NCBI RefSeq assembly: GCF_021227995.1
Contig: NZ_CP089301.1
Location: forward strand, 4,712,001-4,776,000
Length of the DNA stretch: 64,000 nucleotides
Direction of reading: 5' to 3'
Source: Novosphingobium kaempferiae
GTDB taxonomy: Bacteria > Pseudomonadota > Alphaproteobacteria > Sphingomonadales > Sphingomonadaceae
This document shows positions 51,157-60,924 of this stretch, in pieces. Under the pieces are notes generated by a model. It saw only the letters and a list, made by a program, of their open reading frames with translations. It had not been told where the DNA came from and did not search any database. Numbering within the stretch: the stretch's first letter is position 1; each line of letters begins with the position of its first letter. A program made the translations under genes and the position numbers.

Positions 51157-54100
51157 ATGGCTGCATTGATCGTCACTCTGGCGGCAGACACCGGGCCTTC
51201 CACCAGCGACCGGATCACCAACGACGCAACGATCGTCATCGGCAATCTGGAACCAGCAGCAACCTGGCAATACAGCCTCGATGGGGGGGCGACCTGGACG
51301 ACAGGTTCCGGCACGAGCTTTGAGCTCGCCGATGGAACTTATGCCGACGTGCAGGTGCGCCAGACCGACCTAGCGGGCAATATCAGCGCGGCGACGGCTC
51401 TCGCACCGTTTACGATCGACACCGAAGTTGTGACGTTGAGTGCGGTTCTGGCGAACGACACCGGCGCCAGCGGCAGCGACGGCGTTACCAGCGACGGCAC
51501 AATCCTCGTTGGCGATCTGGAGCCGGGCGCCACATGGCAGTTCAGCACCGACGGCGGAGTGACTTGGGTATCCGGTGCCGGCAACGGCTTTGTTCTGGCC
51601 GAAGGTACCTACGACGATGTACAGGTTCGGCAGACGGATGTGGCGGGCAATGTAAGTGCGGTCACCTCGCTGGGCGCGGTGACCGTGGACAGCACCGTAC
51701 CGGGGCCGCTGACAATCGCCCTGGTCAACGACACCGGCATCTCCGCAAGTGATCAGATCACCAGCGACGGCCGAGTCATGGTGGGCGGCCTGGAAGAAGG
51801 TGCCGGCTTTGAATACAGCCTTGATGGCGGTGTAACCTGGCAGGTCGGCAGCGGCGATGGTTTCACATTGCCGGAAGGCAATTACGCCGATGTCCGAGTC
51901 CGCCAGATCGACCTTGCTGGCAACGGCGGAGACGATTCCTCGATGGGCGCGGCCACGGTCGATGCAAGCGTCGCCGCTCCTGGAGTGGCGCTGGTGACGG
52001 ACACCGGGGTTTCGAACAGTGATGGAGTGACCGGCAACGGCGCAGTTGCGGTCACCGGGCTGGAGGCGGGATCCCGATTCGAGTACAGTCTCGATGGTGG
52101 AAGCACCTGGACTGCAGGAACCGGCTCGGGCTTTACGCTGGCCGAAGGAACCTTCTCGAATGTGCAAGTGCGGCAGATCGATGTCGCGGGCAACATCAGC
52201 GCGGCAATGCAATTGGGCACCGTAACCGTCGACACGAGTGTAGCGGCTCCGACGCTGTCGCTGGCGTCTGATACCGGCTCGTCGGCGACAGACCTTGTTA
52301 CCAGCGATGGAACGGTCGTCGTCGGTGCGCTGGAACCGGGAGGAAGCTGGGAGTACAGCCTCGATGCGGGCGTGACCTGGCAGCAGGGCACCGGCAGCAG
52401 CTTCGAACTGGCAGAGGGTACGTATGCAAGCGTGCAAGTGCGCCAGACCGACGTTGCAGGCAATCTCAGTACTACAACCTCCCTCGGACCGATCGTGGTC
52501 GAGACAAGCGCCGGTGAACTGACGGTTGTGCTGGAAAACGACACCGGCGCTTCGGTGGCCGATGGCGTGACCAGCGACGGCACGGTTCTGGTAGGCGCGA
52601 TCGAACCGGGTGCGACGTTCCAGTACAGTCTAGATGGCGGTGCGAACTGGCAGGCAGGTACGGGCAGCAGCTTTGAACTGGCGCCCGGCACCTACACCGA
52701 TGTTCAGGTGCGGCAGATAGACAGCGCGGGCAATATCGGCGCAGCGACGTCGCTGGGCGCCGTGACAGTGGACACCACCGCGCCTGGCGCCCTGACCCCG
52801 TCCCTGACCAACGACACAGGCGCTTCGGGCACGGATCGTGTCACCAGCAACGGTGCAGTATCGGTGAGCGGCCTCGAAGCGAACGCCAGCTTCGAATACA
52901 GCACCGATGGCGGGGCAATCTGGACGACTGGCACCGGCACCGGATTTACCCTGACGCCGGGAAGCTACGCCGACGTGCAAGTCCGCCAGATCGACCTTGC
53001 GGGTAACCCTGGTCCCGCAACGTCGCTGGGGGCAGTGGTCGTCGATGTCACCGTGGCACCGCTGACCGTCGCACTGGTCGCCGACACTGGAGCATCGGGC
53101 ACCGACAGGGTGACGAGCGATGCCACCGTAACGATCGGAAACCTGGAATCAGGCGCCTCCTGGCAGTACAGCCTGAATGGCGGCACCAGCTGGATCGGCG
53201 GTACGGGCGCAAGCTTCGAGCTTGCCGACGGCAGCTACGTCAACGTACAGGTCCGCCAGATCGACCGGGCCGGCAACGTGAGCAGTACAACTGCGCTGGC
53301 ACCCGTCACCATCGATACGACGATCCTCGCGCCGACGATAGCGCTGGTCGCCGATACCGGGACATCTCCGACTGACCGCATAACCAATGATGCGACGGTG
53401 ACAGTGGGAAGCATCGAGCCAGGTGCGAGCTGGCAATACAGCCTGAATGGCGGGACGACCTGGCTTACGGGAACCGGCGGCAGCTTCGAGCTGGCAGAAG
53501 GCGTCAACGCCAGTGTGCAGGTGCGCCAGACCGACCTGGCGGGCAACATCAGTGCCGTGGCGGTGCTGGCTCCGGTCACGGTTGATACTGTCATCGCGCC
53601 GCTAACTCTGGGTCTGGTGACAGACACCGGCACTTCGGCGACCGATCGCGTCACGAGCGATGGCACTGTTGGCATCGGCAATCTGGAAGCAGGCGCGACC
53701 TGGCAGTACAGCACCAACGGCGGCGCGACCTGGATCAACGGTACCGGCACCAGCTTCGAACTGGCCGAAGGGACCTACTTCAACGTTCAGGTTCGCCAGA
53801 CGGATCGCGCCGGCAACGTGAGTGCGGTGACCTCGATCGGCACCGTGACCATTGACCTGCCGGTCGCTGTAGACGATGTCGCCACGCTGAACATGGGGGC
53901 GCAGACCAGCGTTACCCGCCCGAGCGCAACCGACAGCAGCGTGACGGTGGTGGGACTGCTCGAATCCGACGTGGGTGCGGACGAAAGCACGACGATCATC
54001 GTCCCCGACGATCGCACCGGATCGGTTCGTATCGAGGTCAGCCAGACGGCTCTTGTCGCGGTGGCCGATGCGTTCCGGCTCGACGTGATCGATGCCGCGG

Positions 54101-56043
54101 GCAACGTGGTGTACTCGGCCGTCACCCAGAATTCCCTGGTCGGCGATGTCGCCGGGCTTGAGGTGCTCGGGCTTACCGGCGACAACCGGTTGGTCGCCAT
54201 CGTCGAAGGCTTGCCTCCGGGCGAGTACCGCGTCGTCGTGCGCAACGATGAAAGCACGCTGGAGCAATTGCTCGATACCGATGGCGGGGGCGTGTCCCTG
54301 ACCGAATTGGGTCAGGCAGGCGTGGTGCTGGGCCCGCAGAACCAGACGCTCGTGCTGGATGCAGTGGAGCAGGCGCTTGGCGGCGGGGTTCTGGGGGCGA
54401 CCGCGCGTGGTCTGCTGGCAACGACGCTGGGCCTGACGACGAACCTTGGCGTCGGCGGCCTGGTGGGGATCCTCACCAACCTGCTCAGCAATCCGCTGGT
54501 CAACGCGCCGCAACTGCTCAATACCGTGCTGGGCGCGGTTTCGGACACCCTGCTCAGCAATACGCTGACCCTGCTGCAATCGACGGCGGTCACGACGCAG
54601 GTCACCGAATACGAGTATGCCAACGAGACGCTGAGCGGCAACGCCATCCTCGGCAACACGGCGGGCGGTCGCGACGACCTCGGCGGCGGTGCGGTGATCA
54701 CGCAGGTCACCAACAGCGATGGCGATACGGTCGGCCTGCCGGGCAGCGGCAGCATCTCCATCGCGGGCGAGTACGGTGTACTCACGATCGCGGCCAACGG
54801 GGCGTACAGCTACGAGGCTTACGGCAACCCCAACGCGATCGGGCGCTCGGAAGTGTTCACCTACACGCTTTCCGACGGCGTGGTGTCGGATACCGCGACG
54901 ATCACCATCGGCCTTCAGGGCACCGCCGTGAGTGCCGGAGACGACGTCGCGGCGGCGGCGGTGCGCTGGAGCTATGTTGCCAACAACGAATACTTCAACG
55001 CCAGCGGAACGTTGGTGGGCATTGCCGCGACCCGGACCTACAACAGCGCCAACTTCGTCATCGGCGACAATGAAGCGGTGTCGGGCTCGGCTTCGATCGT
55101 TTCCACGGCAACGGTGGCGGGCAGCGGTACGCTTCTGGTCCAGGAGCTTGTCGGTACCACCTGGATCACCGTGCGGACAGTGCCCTACTCCGTGCTTGCG
55201 GGTGTTCTTGGCGAAGTGGTCCGCATCGACCTGTCCACGCTCAACCTCGATGAAGGCACCTACCGGGTGCAGGCAACCTTGCGCGGTCTGCTTTCAGCGG
55301 TAACCATCAATACCGACGTGAATGTCACCTATCTGGACCAGTTCGTCCACAATGGGTCCACCAACGCCTCCGGCAACATCCTCACCAACGATCATCCCGG
55401 CTCACTACTGACCGAACTGGAAGTCTACAGCCGCTCGACCGGGACGTTCCTCGACGTCGATGCGGGCAATCCGGTGACGGTCAACGGTCTCTACGGCACC
55501 CTGACGCTCAATTCGGACGGCAGTTACGTGTATCGACCGTTTGAGACCCTCTCTTACTTCAATACGCCGCGCGTCGATTCCTTCGATTACCATCTCGTCC
55601 ATCCTTCCGGCCAGGTCGCGGAAGGAACGCTGGATGTGACCGTCCAGCCGAATGGGGCAGGCGTGACAAGCACATTCCAGGCATCGGCGTTCAGCGCCGA
55701 ACCGGAGATCGTGGATACGGACAGCGTTCACATCGACAGCCTGTTGGCGACGGCGTCCGCTGACGAGCACTCGGCTCTGGCGGCCAGGAGCGCCTCCGAA
55801 CCCAACGCCGTGACTGTCTACGACATGTTCGAAGGGCAAGGCACGATCGAGAGCGTGCTGGAGAACTACCTGAAGACAAGCCAGTCGCATCAAGACCATT
55901 CGACAAGTTCACTGCCTAACGCAGCTAACGATACGTCGGATACGGGCATAGCTGCTGCCCCCGAAACAGACCCGCTTGGGTATCTCGTCCTACACCCGAG
56001 TGATCCCAACGCAGATCAATGGCACCACCAGTCGTTCGTTTAG
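51157..56043 (+). CDS. Large repeat adhesin (ten Ig-like repeats), type I secretion substrate candidate
   Basis: 1628-residue protein built of ten tandem Ig-like repeats of about 90 residues (51157 to about 53865), each with DTG-x-S-x-x-D, V-x-x-LEPGATWQYSLDGG, SFELAEGTY-x-x-VQVRQ and D-x-AGN. Then come a segment with WAP-like hydrophobic stretches (GATARGLLATTLGLTTNLGV) and two VCBS/cadherin-like blocks (GEYGVLTIAANGAYSYEAYG; LYGTLTLNSDGSYVYRPFE). Layout fits BapA/LapA-type biofilm adhesins, but no N-terminal retention or prefix domain and no RTX nonapeptides are seen: the protein starts inside repeat 1. The start is uncertain (weak ribosome site; frame open to 51064). Export by the TolC-ABC-HlyD genes downstream is inferred from position. 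Confidence 0.82.
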   Translation: MAALIVTLAADTGPSTSDRITNDATIVIGNLEPAATWQYSLDGGATWTTGSGTSFELADGTYADVQVRQTDLAGNISAATALAPFTIDTEVVTLSAVLANDTGASGSDGVTSDGTILVGDLEPGATWQFSTDGGVTWVSGAGNGFVLAEGTYDDVQVRQTDVAGNVSAVTSLGAVTVDSTVPGPLTIALVNDTGISASDQITSDGRVMVGGLEEGAGFEYSLDGGVTWQVGSGDGFTLPEGNYADVRVRQIDLAGNGGDDSSMGAATVDASVAAPGVALVTDTGVSNSDGVTGNGAVAVTGLEAGSRFEYSLDGGSTWTAGTGSGFTLAEGTFSNVQVRQIDVAGNISAAMQLGTVTVDTSVAAPTLSLASDTGSSATDLVTSDGTVVVGALEPGGSWEYSLDAGVTWQQGTGSSFELAEGTYASVQVRQTDVAGNLSTTTSLGPIVVETSAGELTVVLENDTGASVADGVTSDGTVLVGAIEPGATFQYSLDGGANWQAGTGSSFELAPGTYTDVQVRQIDSAGNIGAATSLGAVTVDTTAPGALTPSLTNDTGASGTDRVTSNGAVSVSGLEANASFEYSTDGGAIWTTGTGTGFTLTPGSYADVQVRQIDLAGNPGPATSLGAVVVDVTVAPLTVALVADTGASGTDRVTSDATVTIGNLESGASWQYSLNGGTSWIGGTGASFELADGSYVNVQVRQIDRAGNVSSTTALAPVTIDTTILAPTIALVADTGTSPTDRITNDATVTVGSIEPGASWQYSLNGGTTWLTGTGGSFELAEGVNASVQVRQTDLAGNISAVAVLAPVTVDTVIAPLTLGLVTDTGTSATDRVTSDGTVGIGNLEAGATWQYSTNGGATWINGTGTSFELAEGTYFNVQVRQTDRAGNVSAVTSIGTVTIDLPVAVDDVATLNMGAQTSVTRPSATDSSVTVVGLLESDVGADESTTIIVPDDRTGSVRIEVSQTALVAVADAFRLDVIDAAGNVVYSAVTQNSLVGDVAGLEVLGLTGDNRLVAIVEGLPPGEYRVVVRNDESTLEQLLDTDGGGVSLTELGQAGVVLGPQNQTLVLDAVEQALGGGVLGATARGLLATTLGLTTNLGVGGLVGILTNLLSNPLVNAPQLLNTVLGAVSDTLLSNTLTLLQSTAVTTQVTEYEYANETLSGNAILGNTAGGRDDLGGGAVITQVTNSDGDTVGLPGSGSISIAGEYGVLTIAANGAYSYEAYGNPNAIGRSEVFTYTLSDGVVSDTATITIGLQGTAVSAGDDVAAAAVRWSYVANNEYFNASGTLVGIAATRTYNSANFVIGDNEAVSGSASIVSTATVAGSGTLLVQELVGTTWITVRTVPYSVLAGVLGEVVRIDLSTLNLDEGTYRVQATLRGLLSAVTINTDVNVTYLDQFVHNGSTNASGNILTNDHPGSLLTELEVYSRSTGTFLDVDAGNPVTVNGLYGTLTLNSDGSYVYRPFETLSYFNTPRVDSFDYHLVHPSGQVAEGTLDVTVQPNGAGVTSTFQASAFSAEPEIVDTDSVHIDSLLATASADEHSALAARSASEPNAVTVYDMFEGQGTIESVLENYLKTSQSHQDHSTSSLPNAANDTSDTGIAAAPETDPLGYLVLHPSDPNADQWHHQSFV

Positions 56044-56087
56044 TAGAAGGTGATGGAAACATGGGAATTTCCGTCAACAGACGGCCC

Positions 56088-56103
56088 TTGCGTTCTATAT
56101 AAG
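56088..56103 (+). promoter_or_regulatory. AT-rich promoter-like motif before the secretion operon
   Basis: TTGCGTTCTATATAAG in a locally AT-rich gap between the adhesin and tolC-like gene. TATATA/TATAAG could serve as a -10 box; the -35 match is poor. The 10-mer TTGCGTTCTA recurs at 60811-60820 upstream of the MarR-like gene. Confidence 0.3.
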
Positions 56104-56130
56104 TTAATTAATCGGGTGGCAGGGAGAGTT

Positions 56131-57456
56131 ATGGGGCGGCAGGGTCGGCGGCGACGAGTCAGGTACTCGTATTCAATTCTGGTGCTGGTTGTCGCGGCTG
56201 GATCGCCATTCACCGGCGTTGCCCAGATGATTGCTCCGAACGGGCCAATGACGCTGGAAGAGGCGGCCCGCCGTGCGGTCGAATGGCATCCCTCGGTGCA
56301 GCAGGCGATCGCCCAGCTGAAGGCCCGCGGTTCCGACGTGGACGTAGCAAAGGCCGGTTATCGCCCGGAAATCAATGCCGGGGCGAGCACCGGCTATGAC
56401 AACCTCACGGGAGCAGGCTGGCGGCCGCGTGCCAACATTTCCGCGACCCAGATGCTTTACGATTTCGGAAAAGTGTCGAGCACCGTTGAAATCGCCAGGG
56501 CGGGAACACGGATCAGCGCCGCCGAAGTGCTGCTGGCGGTGGACAATCTCGTGCGTGATACCGGCTATGCCATCGTCGAGATCCAGCGCAATGCAGCACT
56601 GCATCAGATCGCGGTGGAGCAGCTGGAGACAATTCGCGGGATCAGCCATCTGGTCGATCAGCGATTTCAGCGGGGCGCCGCCACCCGTTCCGATGCCATC
56701 CAGGCAGTCGCCCGGGTACAGTCGGCGCAGGCGACCATCGAACAGATCGAGGCCGAGCAGCGCCGGTGGAGCAGCAACCTTGCCCATCTGCTGGGCCAGC
56801 CTGCGGCGCCGACCGTCGACACGGACATGTCCGAACGGTTGCTCCATGCATGTGAGCAGGGCGAGCCGGACTGGGACCGCATTCCGGCGATGATGCAGAT
56901 TGCCGGGGCCCGGGACCAGGCGAAGGCCGAACTCGATCTGAGCCGCGCGGAAGGCTTGCCTACCGTCTCCGTGGGAGCCGGAGCATCGGGTGACGTCAAC
57001 GACCCGTTCTCGCGCCGGGCCGAATACAACTTCGGCCTCAACGTTTCCAGCTCGCTCTACAGGGGTGGGGCCAACCGCGCACGCACCCGGGGCGCGGCCT
57101 TTTCGCTAAGCGCGGCAGACGCTGCCGAAGCCGGGGTACGTAATGAGGTCAGCCGGCAACTGTCCGAAGCGCAGCGGCAGGTGGACAGCCTGGAACAGCT
57201 CGTCACCACTCTGTCCGCGCGTCAAGGCAGCATGCAGGAGACCGGAATGCTCTACCGCCTCCAGTACCTGGAAATGGGCACGCGCACTCTGGTGGACCTG
57301 CTCAACGCGCAGCAGGAACTGCATCAGGTGCGCTTCCAGCTTGCCAACACCCGGCACGACCTGCGCCGACTTAACATTGACTGTCTGTTTACGGCCGGGA
57401 AGGAGCGTGACGCCTTCCGGCTCAGCGGGATGGTCGTGGAAGGGGTTGCGCTGTGA
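56131..57456 (+). CDS. TolC-family outer membrane efflux protein
   Basis: 441-residue outer-membrane channel of a type I secretion system. Basic N terminus (MGRQGRRRRVRYSYSILVLV) with signal-type helix, then two TolC repeats: MTLEEAARRAVEWHPSVQQA...GYRPEINAGASTGYD and, later, ARDQAKAELDLSRAEGLPTV...LNVSSSLYRGGANRARTRGA, with long helical regions and EMGTRTLVDLLNAQQELHQV near the end. AGGGAG lies five bases before ATG 56131; the GTG/ATG pair at 56050 is less likely. Overlaps the ABC gene by GTGA. Pairs with HlyD and ABC below. Confidence 0.92.
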   Translation: MGRQGRRRRVRYSYSILVLVVAAGSPFTGVAQMIAPNGPMTLEEAARRAVEWHPSVQQAIAQLKARGSDVDVAKAGYRPEINAGASTGYDNLTGAGWRPRANISATQMLYDFGKVSSTVEIARAGTRISAAEVLLAVDNLVRDTGYAIVEIQRNAALHQIAVEQLETIRGISHLVDQRFQRGAATRSDAIQAVARVQSAQATIEQIEAEQRRWSSNLAHLLGQPAAPTVDTDMSERLLHACEQGEPDWDRIPAMMQIAGARDQAKAELDLSRAEGLPTVSVGAGASGDVNDPFSRRAEYNFGLNVSSSLYRGGANRARTRGAAFSLSAADAAEAGVRNEVSRQLSEAQRQVDSLEQLVTTLSARQGSMQETGMLYRLQYLEMGTRTLVDLLNAQQELHQVRFQLANTRHDLRRLNIDCLFTAGKERDAFRLSGMVVEGVAL

Positions 57457-59594
57457 ACGAGGCCGTCCATCCCGAAGCCGATTTCCGCGTCGACGCGTGG
57501 CTGGAAGCGTTCCGGCACGTTGCACAGCACTACCGCATTCCCGTTTCGGCAGAGAACGTGCGCATCGCCGGACTGTGGGCCACCGACAAGGGAGATGAGG
57601 AGCGTGTCCGCAACCTGGCGCGCGGCACAGGGTTGCGCGTGCGCTTCGCGCCGGTGACAGGCTTTGCGATGACAAGCGGGCGGCTGCCGGTCATCGCGCA
57701 ATTGATCAGCGGTGAACTGGCGGTCATTACCGCGATCAGCCTGGAAAACGACGCGGCGGTGATCGTCACTGGCGAAGGCGGGCTTCCCAACGCGTTGTCG
57801 CTGGACGAAGTCGTCCGCCAGACGGTGCGCTTCGTGATTGCGCGCCCTTCACGCGCGGCGCCCGACGCTCGCGTCGACACATATATCCGGCCATACCAGG
57901 AGCACTGGCTGCGCCGTACCCTGCTCAAGGATGCGCGCTCCTACACGCATGTGGCGCTGGCATCGCTGATCACCAATCTGCTGGGACTGGGCACCGTGCT
58001 GTTTTCCATGCAGGTCTATGATCGGGTGGTCCCGGCCGAATCCTACCCCACGCTCTACGTGCTGTTCATCGGCGTGATGCTGGCGATCGGGTTCGACTTC
58101 GTCCTGCGGCGCTTGCGAATGAGCATCATCGATGTTCTCGGGAAGCGCGCCGACTTGCGGGTTTCCGATCAGGTGTTCGGCCACGCGATCCGCGTCCGTA
58201 ACCGGGAGCGTCCGGCTTCGACTGGCACGTTCATCGCCCAGCTGCGCGATCTGGAGCAGGTGCGCGAGTTGCTCACCTCCACGACCGTGGCGGCATTGGT
58301 GGACCTCCCGTTCTTCTTCCTGTTTCTGGTGATCTTCTGGTTCATCGCCGGCTCGTTGATGCTGGTGCCCCTGGGAGGTCTGTTCCTGCTGATCGTACCA
58401 GGCGTGCTGGCGCAGCCCCGCCTGCGCAGCTACGCGACCGAAGCCATGCGCGAATCCTCGCTGCGCAACGCCATGCTGGTGGAGGCGGTGCAGCGGCTGG
58501 GCGACATCAAGACGTTGCAGGCGGAAAGCCGGTTCCAGCAGCAATGGAACCACTTCAACGCGGTGGCGGGCGAAGCGCAGCTCAAACTCAGGGGTCTGAC
58601 CAATGGGCTGACCGTATGGACCCAGAACGTCCAGAATATCGCCTATGCCGCGGTGATCTTCTTCGGCGCGCCGATGGTGATGGCCGGTGACATGACGACC
58701 GGGGCTCTCGTCGCGGCCTCGATCCTGGGTTCGCGCATGATGGCGCCGCTGTCGCAGATGACGCAAGTGCTCAGCCGGTTCCAACAGGCAAAGGTCGGGA
58801 TGAAGAGCATCGACCAGATCATGGCCTTGCCCGTAGACAACCCGGATGACGAGCATCGCATTCAGGTGCCTTCGATCGCGGGTAAGTTTGCGCTGCGCTC
58901 TGCCGTATTTCGATATGGCGATGCCAATTCCGCTCCAGCACTGAGCGTCAATGACCTGCAGATCGCTGCCGGGGAAAAGGTGGCGCTGCTGGGGCGAAAC
59001 GGTGCTGGGAAGTCGACGTTGCTCCAAGGCCTGTCGGGTCTCCTACATCCCGCAGCGGGGGAAGTGCTGCTGGACGATCTGGCGCTGCACCAGATCGATC
59101 CGGGCGATGTACGACGGGATGTGGGTTTGCTGACGCAGAACAGCCGCCTGTTCCACGGTACCTTGCGCGAGAACCTTCTTCTGGGAGCGCCCCAGGCATC
59201 CACCGAGGAACTGGTCGAGGTGTTGACGATGGTCGGTGCCGACGAGTTCATCCGCCGCACTCAGGCCGGGCTGGAGTATGTCGTCCAGGAAGGCGGCGAA
59301 GGTCTGTCGGGGGGACAGGTCCAGTCGCTGCTGCTCGCGCGCCTGCTCATCCGCCAGCCATCGGTCGTCCTGCTGGATGAGCCGACCGCGTCGATGGACG
59401 ATGCTACCGAACGCCTGTTCATCGATCGGTTCAAGGCGTGGAGCGCCAACCGCACTGTCGTCGTCGCCACGCACCGGTTGCGCGTCCTTGACCTGGTGGA
59501 CCGGGTGATCGTCATCCACAATGGGCTCGTCACGCTCGACCAGAGCAAGGATGAGGCACTGCACACCATGCGGGGCAAGGGGAAAGAGGCGTGA
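57453..59594 (+). CDS. Type I secretion ABC transporter permease/ATPase (LapB/HlyB-like)
   Basis: 713-residue inner-membrane exporter. The N-terminal 130 residues are a C39-peptidase-like domain without an obvious catalytic Cys (substrate docking), then six helices between residues about 160 and 440, then the ATPase domain with Walker A GRNGAGKST near 514-522, LSGGQ at 618-622, Walker B VVLLDEPTASMD and the switch ATHRLRVLD. GTG start overlapping the tolC-like stop. Together with TolC and HlyD it should export the adhesin. Confidence 0.94.
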   Translation: MNEAVHPEADFRVDAWLEAFRHVAQHYRIPVSAENVRIAGLWATDKGDEERVRNLARGTGLRVRFAPVTGFAMTSGRLPVIAQLISGELAVITAISLENDAAVIVTGEGGLPNALSLDEVVRQTVRFVIARPSRAAPDARVDTYIRPYQEHWLRRTLLKDARSYTHVALASLITNLLGLGTVLFSMQVYDRVVPAESYPTLYVLFIGVMLAIGFDFVLRRLRMSIIDVLGKRADLRVSDQVFGHAIRVRNRERPASTGTFIAQLRDLEQVRELLTSTTVAALVDLPFFFLFLVIFWFIAGSLMLVPLGGLFLLIVPGVLAQPRLRSYATEAMRESSLRNAMLVEAVQRLGDIKTLQAESRFQQQWNHFNAVAGEAQLKLRGLTNGLTVWTQNVQNIAYAAVIFFGAPMVMAGDMTTGALVAASILGSRMMAPLSQMTQVLSRFQQAKVGMKSIDQIMALPVDNPDDEHRIQVPSIAGKFALRSAVFRYGDANSAPALSVNDLQIAAGEKVALLGRNGAGKSTLLQGLSGLLHPAAGEVLLDDLALHQIDPGDVRRDVGLLTQNSRLFHGTLRENLLLGAPQASTEELVEVLTMVGADEFIRRTQAGLEYVVQEGGEGLSGGQVQSLLLARLLIRQPSVVLLDEPTASMDDATERLFIDRFKAWSANRTVVVATHRLRVLDLVDRVIVIHNGLVTLDQSKDEALHTMRGKGKEA

Positions 59595-60778
59595 GCACTT
59601 GGGCCGACAATGAAGACTGGCTCTTCGGTGACGAGAAGGACAAGCGCTTCACTCTGGCCGCGCGAATGATCTGGACGGTTGCCGCGCTTTTTGTTGCGGG
59701 CCTGATCTGGGCTTGGTTCGGGCAACTCGATGAAGTGGCAACCGGCACCGGGCGCGTCGTTCCGACATCGCGAGAGCAGGTCATCCAGTCGCTGGAGGGC
59801 GGTATTCTTGCCAAGATGTTCGTGCGCCAGGACGATATTGTGGAGCCGGGGCAGGTGATTGCGCAGCTTGACCCTACGCAGGCCGGTTCCACGGTGGAGG
59901 AAAGCGCGGCCAAGTATCACGCGGGCCTTGCCGCGGCTGCCCGCCTGCGAGCCGAGATCAATCGCACGCCGATCAGCTTCCCTTCGGAACTGGACGATCA
60001 TCCCGAACTCAAGGCTAACGAAACCCGCCTTTATGAAGACCGGCGGCGCAGTCTTTCAAGTTCGTTGGCGCTCGTCGATGAATCGCTCGCTCTAATTCAA
60101 AAGGAAGTCGCGATAGGCGAATCGCTCATCGACGTGGGCGCCGCCAGCAGCGTGGAAGTCATCCGGCTCAAGCGACAACGCGCGGACCTGGAACTGAAAA
60201 AGAACGATTTGCGCTCTCAATACGTCGTCGAAGCGCAGCAGGATCTGGCCAAGGTAAACGAGGAGGTCAACGCGCTGGCCCCGGTGGTGCGTGGCCGGTC
60301 CGATACGCTCCGCCGCTTGACGCTGCATTCGCCGGTGCACGGTGTGGTCAAGAGCATCGAGGTCTCAACCGTCGGCGGCGTGATCCCGCCCAATGGCGAA
60401 CTCATGCAGATCATTCCGCTGGGTGACCAACTGCTGATCGAAGCACGGATGTCGCCGCGCGACATCGCCTTTATCCACCCGGGACAGCGCGCGACTGTCA
60501 AAGTGACTGCGTACGATTATGCCATTTACGGCGGTCTGGAAGGCAAAGTCGCAACGATTTCACCGGACACGATCCGGGATGAGGTGAAGCCTGAAATCTA
60601 CTACTATCGGGTTTTTATCCGCACGACTTCGGACGCGCTTGTCAACAAGGCAGGCAAGCGCCTGCCGATCGTGCCCGGCATGATTGCCACGGTGGACGTG
60701 CATACCGGATCGAAGACCGTTCTGGAGTATCTGCTCAAGCCGTTCAACCGCGCGCGAGAAGCCCTGCGCGAACGCTGA
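59591..60778 (+). CDS. HlyD-family periplasmic adaptor of type I secretion
   Basis: 395-residue membrane fusion protein. One N-terminal helix (MIWTVAALFVAGLIWAWFGQ), lipoyl-type barrel start GTGRVVPTSREQVIQSLEGGILA, a long coiled-coil region (residues about 95-230 rich in Ala, Glu, Arg), second barrel half LHSPVHGVVKSIEVSTVGGVI, and IEARMSPRDIAFIHPGQRATVKV, VPGMIATVDVHTGSKTVLEYLL at the end. GTG start overlapping the ABC gene (GTGA). Confidence 0.94.
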   Translation: MSTWADNEDWLFGDEKDKRFTLAARMIWTVAALFVAGLIWAWFGQLDEVATGTGRVVPTSREQVIQSLEGGILAKMFVRQDDIVEPGQVIAQLDPTQAGSTVEESAAKYHAGLAAAARLRAEINRTPISFPSELDDHPELKANETRLYEDRRRSLSSSLALVDESLALIQKEVAIGESLIDVGAASSVEVIRLKRQRADLELKKNDLRSQYVVEAQQDLAKVNEEVNALAPVVRGRSDTLRRLTLHSPVHGVVKSIEVSTVGGVIPPNGELMQIIPLGDQLLIEARMSPRDIAFIHPGQRATVKVTAYDYAIYGGLEGKVATISPDTIRDEVKPEIYYYRVFIRTTSDALVNKAGKRLPIVPGMIATVDVHTGSKTVLEYLLKPFNRAREALRER

Positions 60779-60810
60779 GCCTGACGAGGAAGCTGTTTTT
60801 GGCTCCGCGA

Positions 60811-60820
60811 TTGCGTTCTA
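60811..60820. promoter_or_regulatory. TTGCGTTCTA motif, second copy
   Basis: Same 10-mer as at 56088-56097. It lies in the AT-rich gap between the HlyD gene and the MarR-like regulator; it could be a shared operator or chance. Confidence 0.2.
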
Positions 60821-60924
60821 AATGGTTGTTTTACCTGAGTAGCATCCACAAGAAATAAAGATTCTGTTAATACTTGGATGACCAGTGTGACCTTCAGACG
60901 AAACGAAAGTGGCGTATCCCCCCT

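Noticed and set aside
53874..53950. Frameshift or stop within the adhesin
   Set aside because: The frame is continuous from the repeats into the C-terminal blocks; no interruption is visible.
52437..54579. Long minus-strand frames under the adhesin
   Set aside because: Periodic shadows of the Ig-like repeats; they repeat with the same period as the sense gene.
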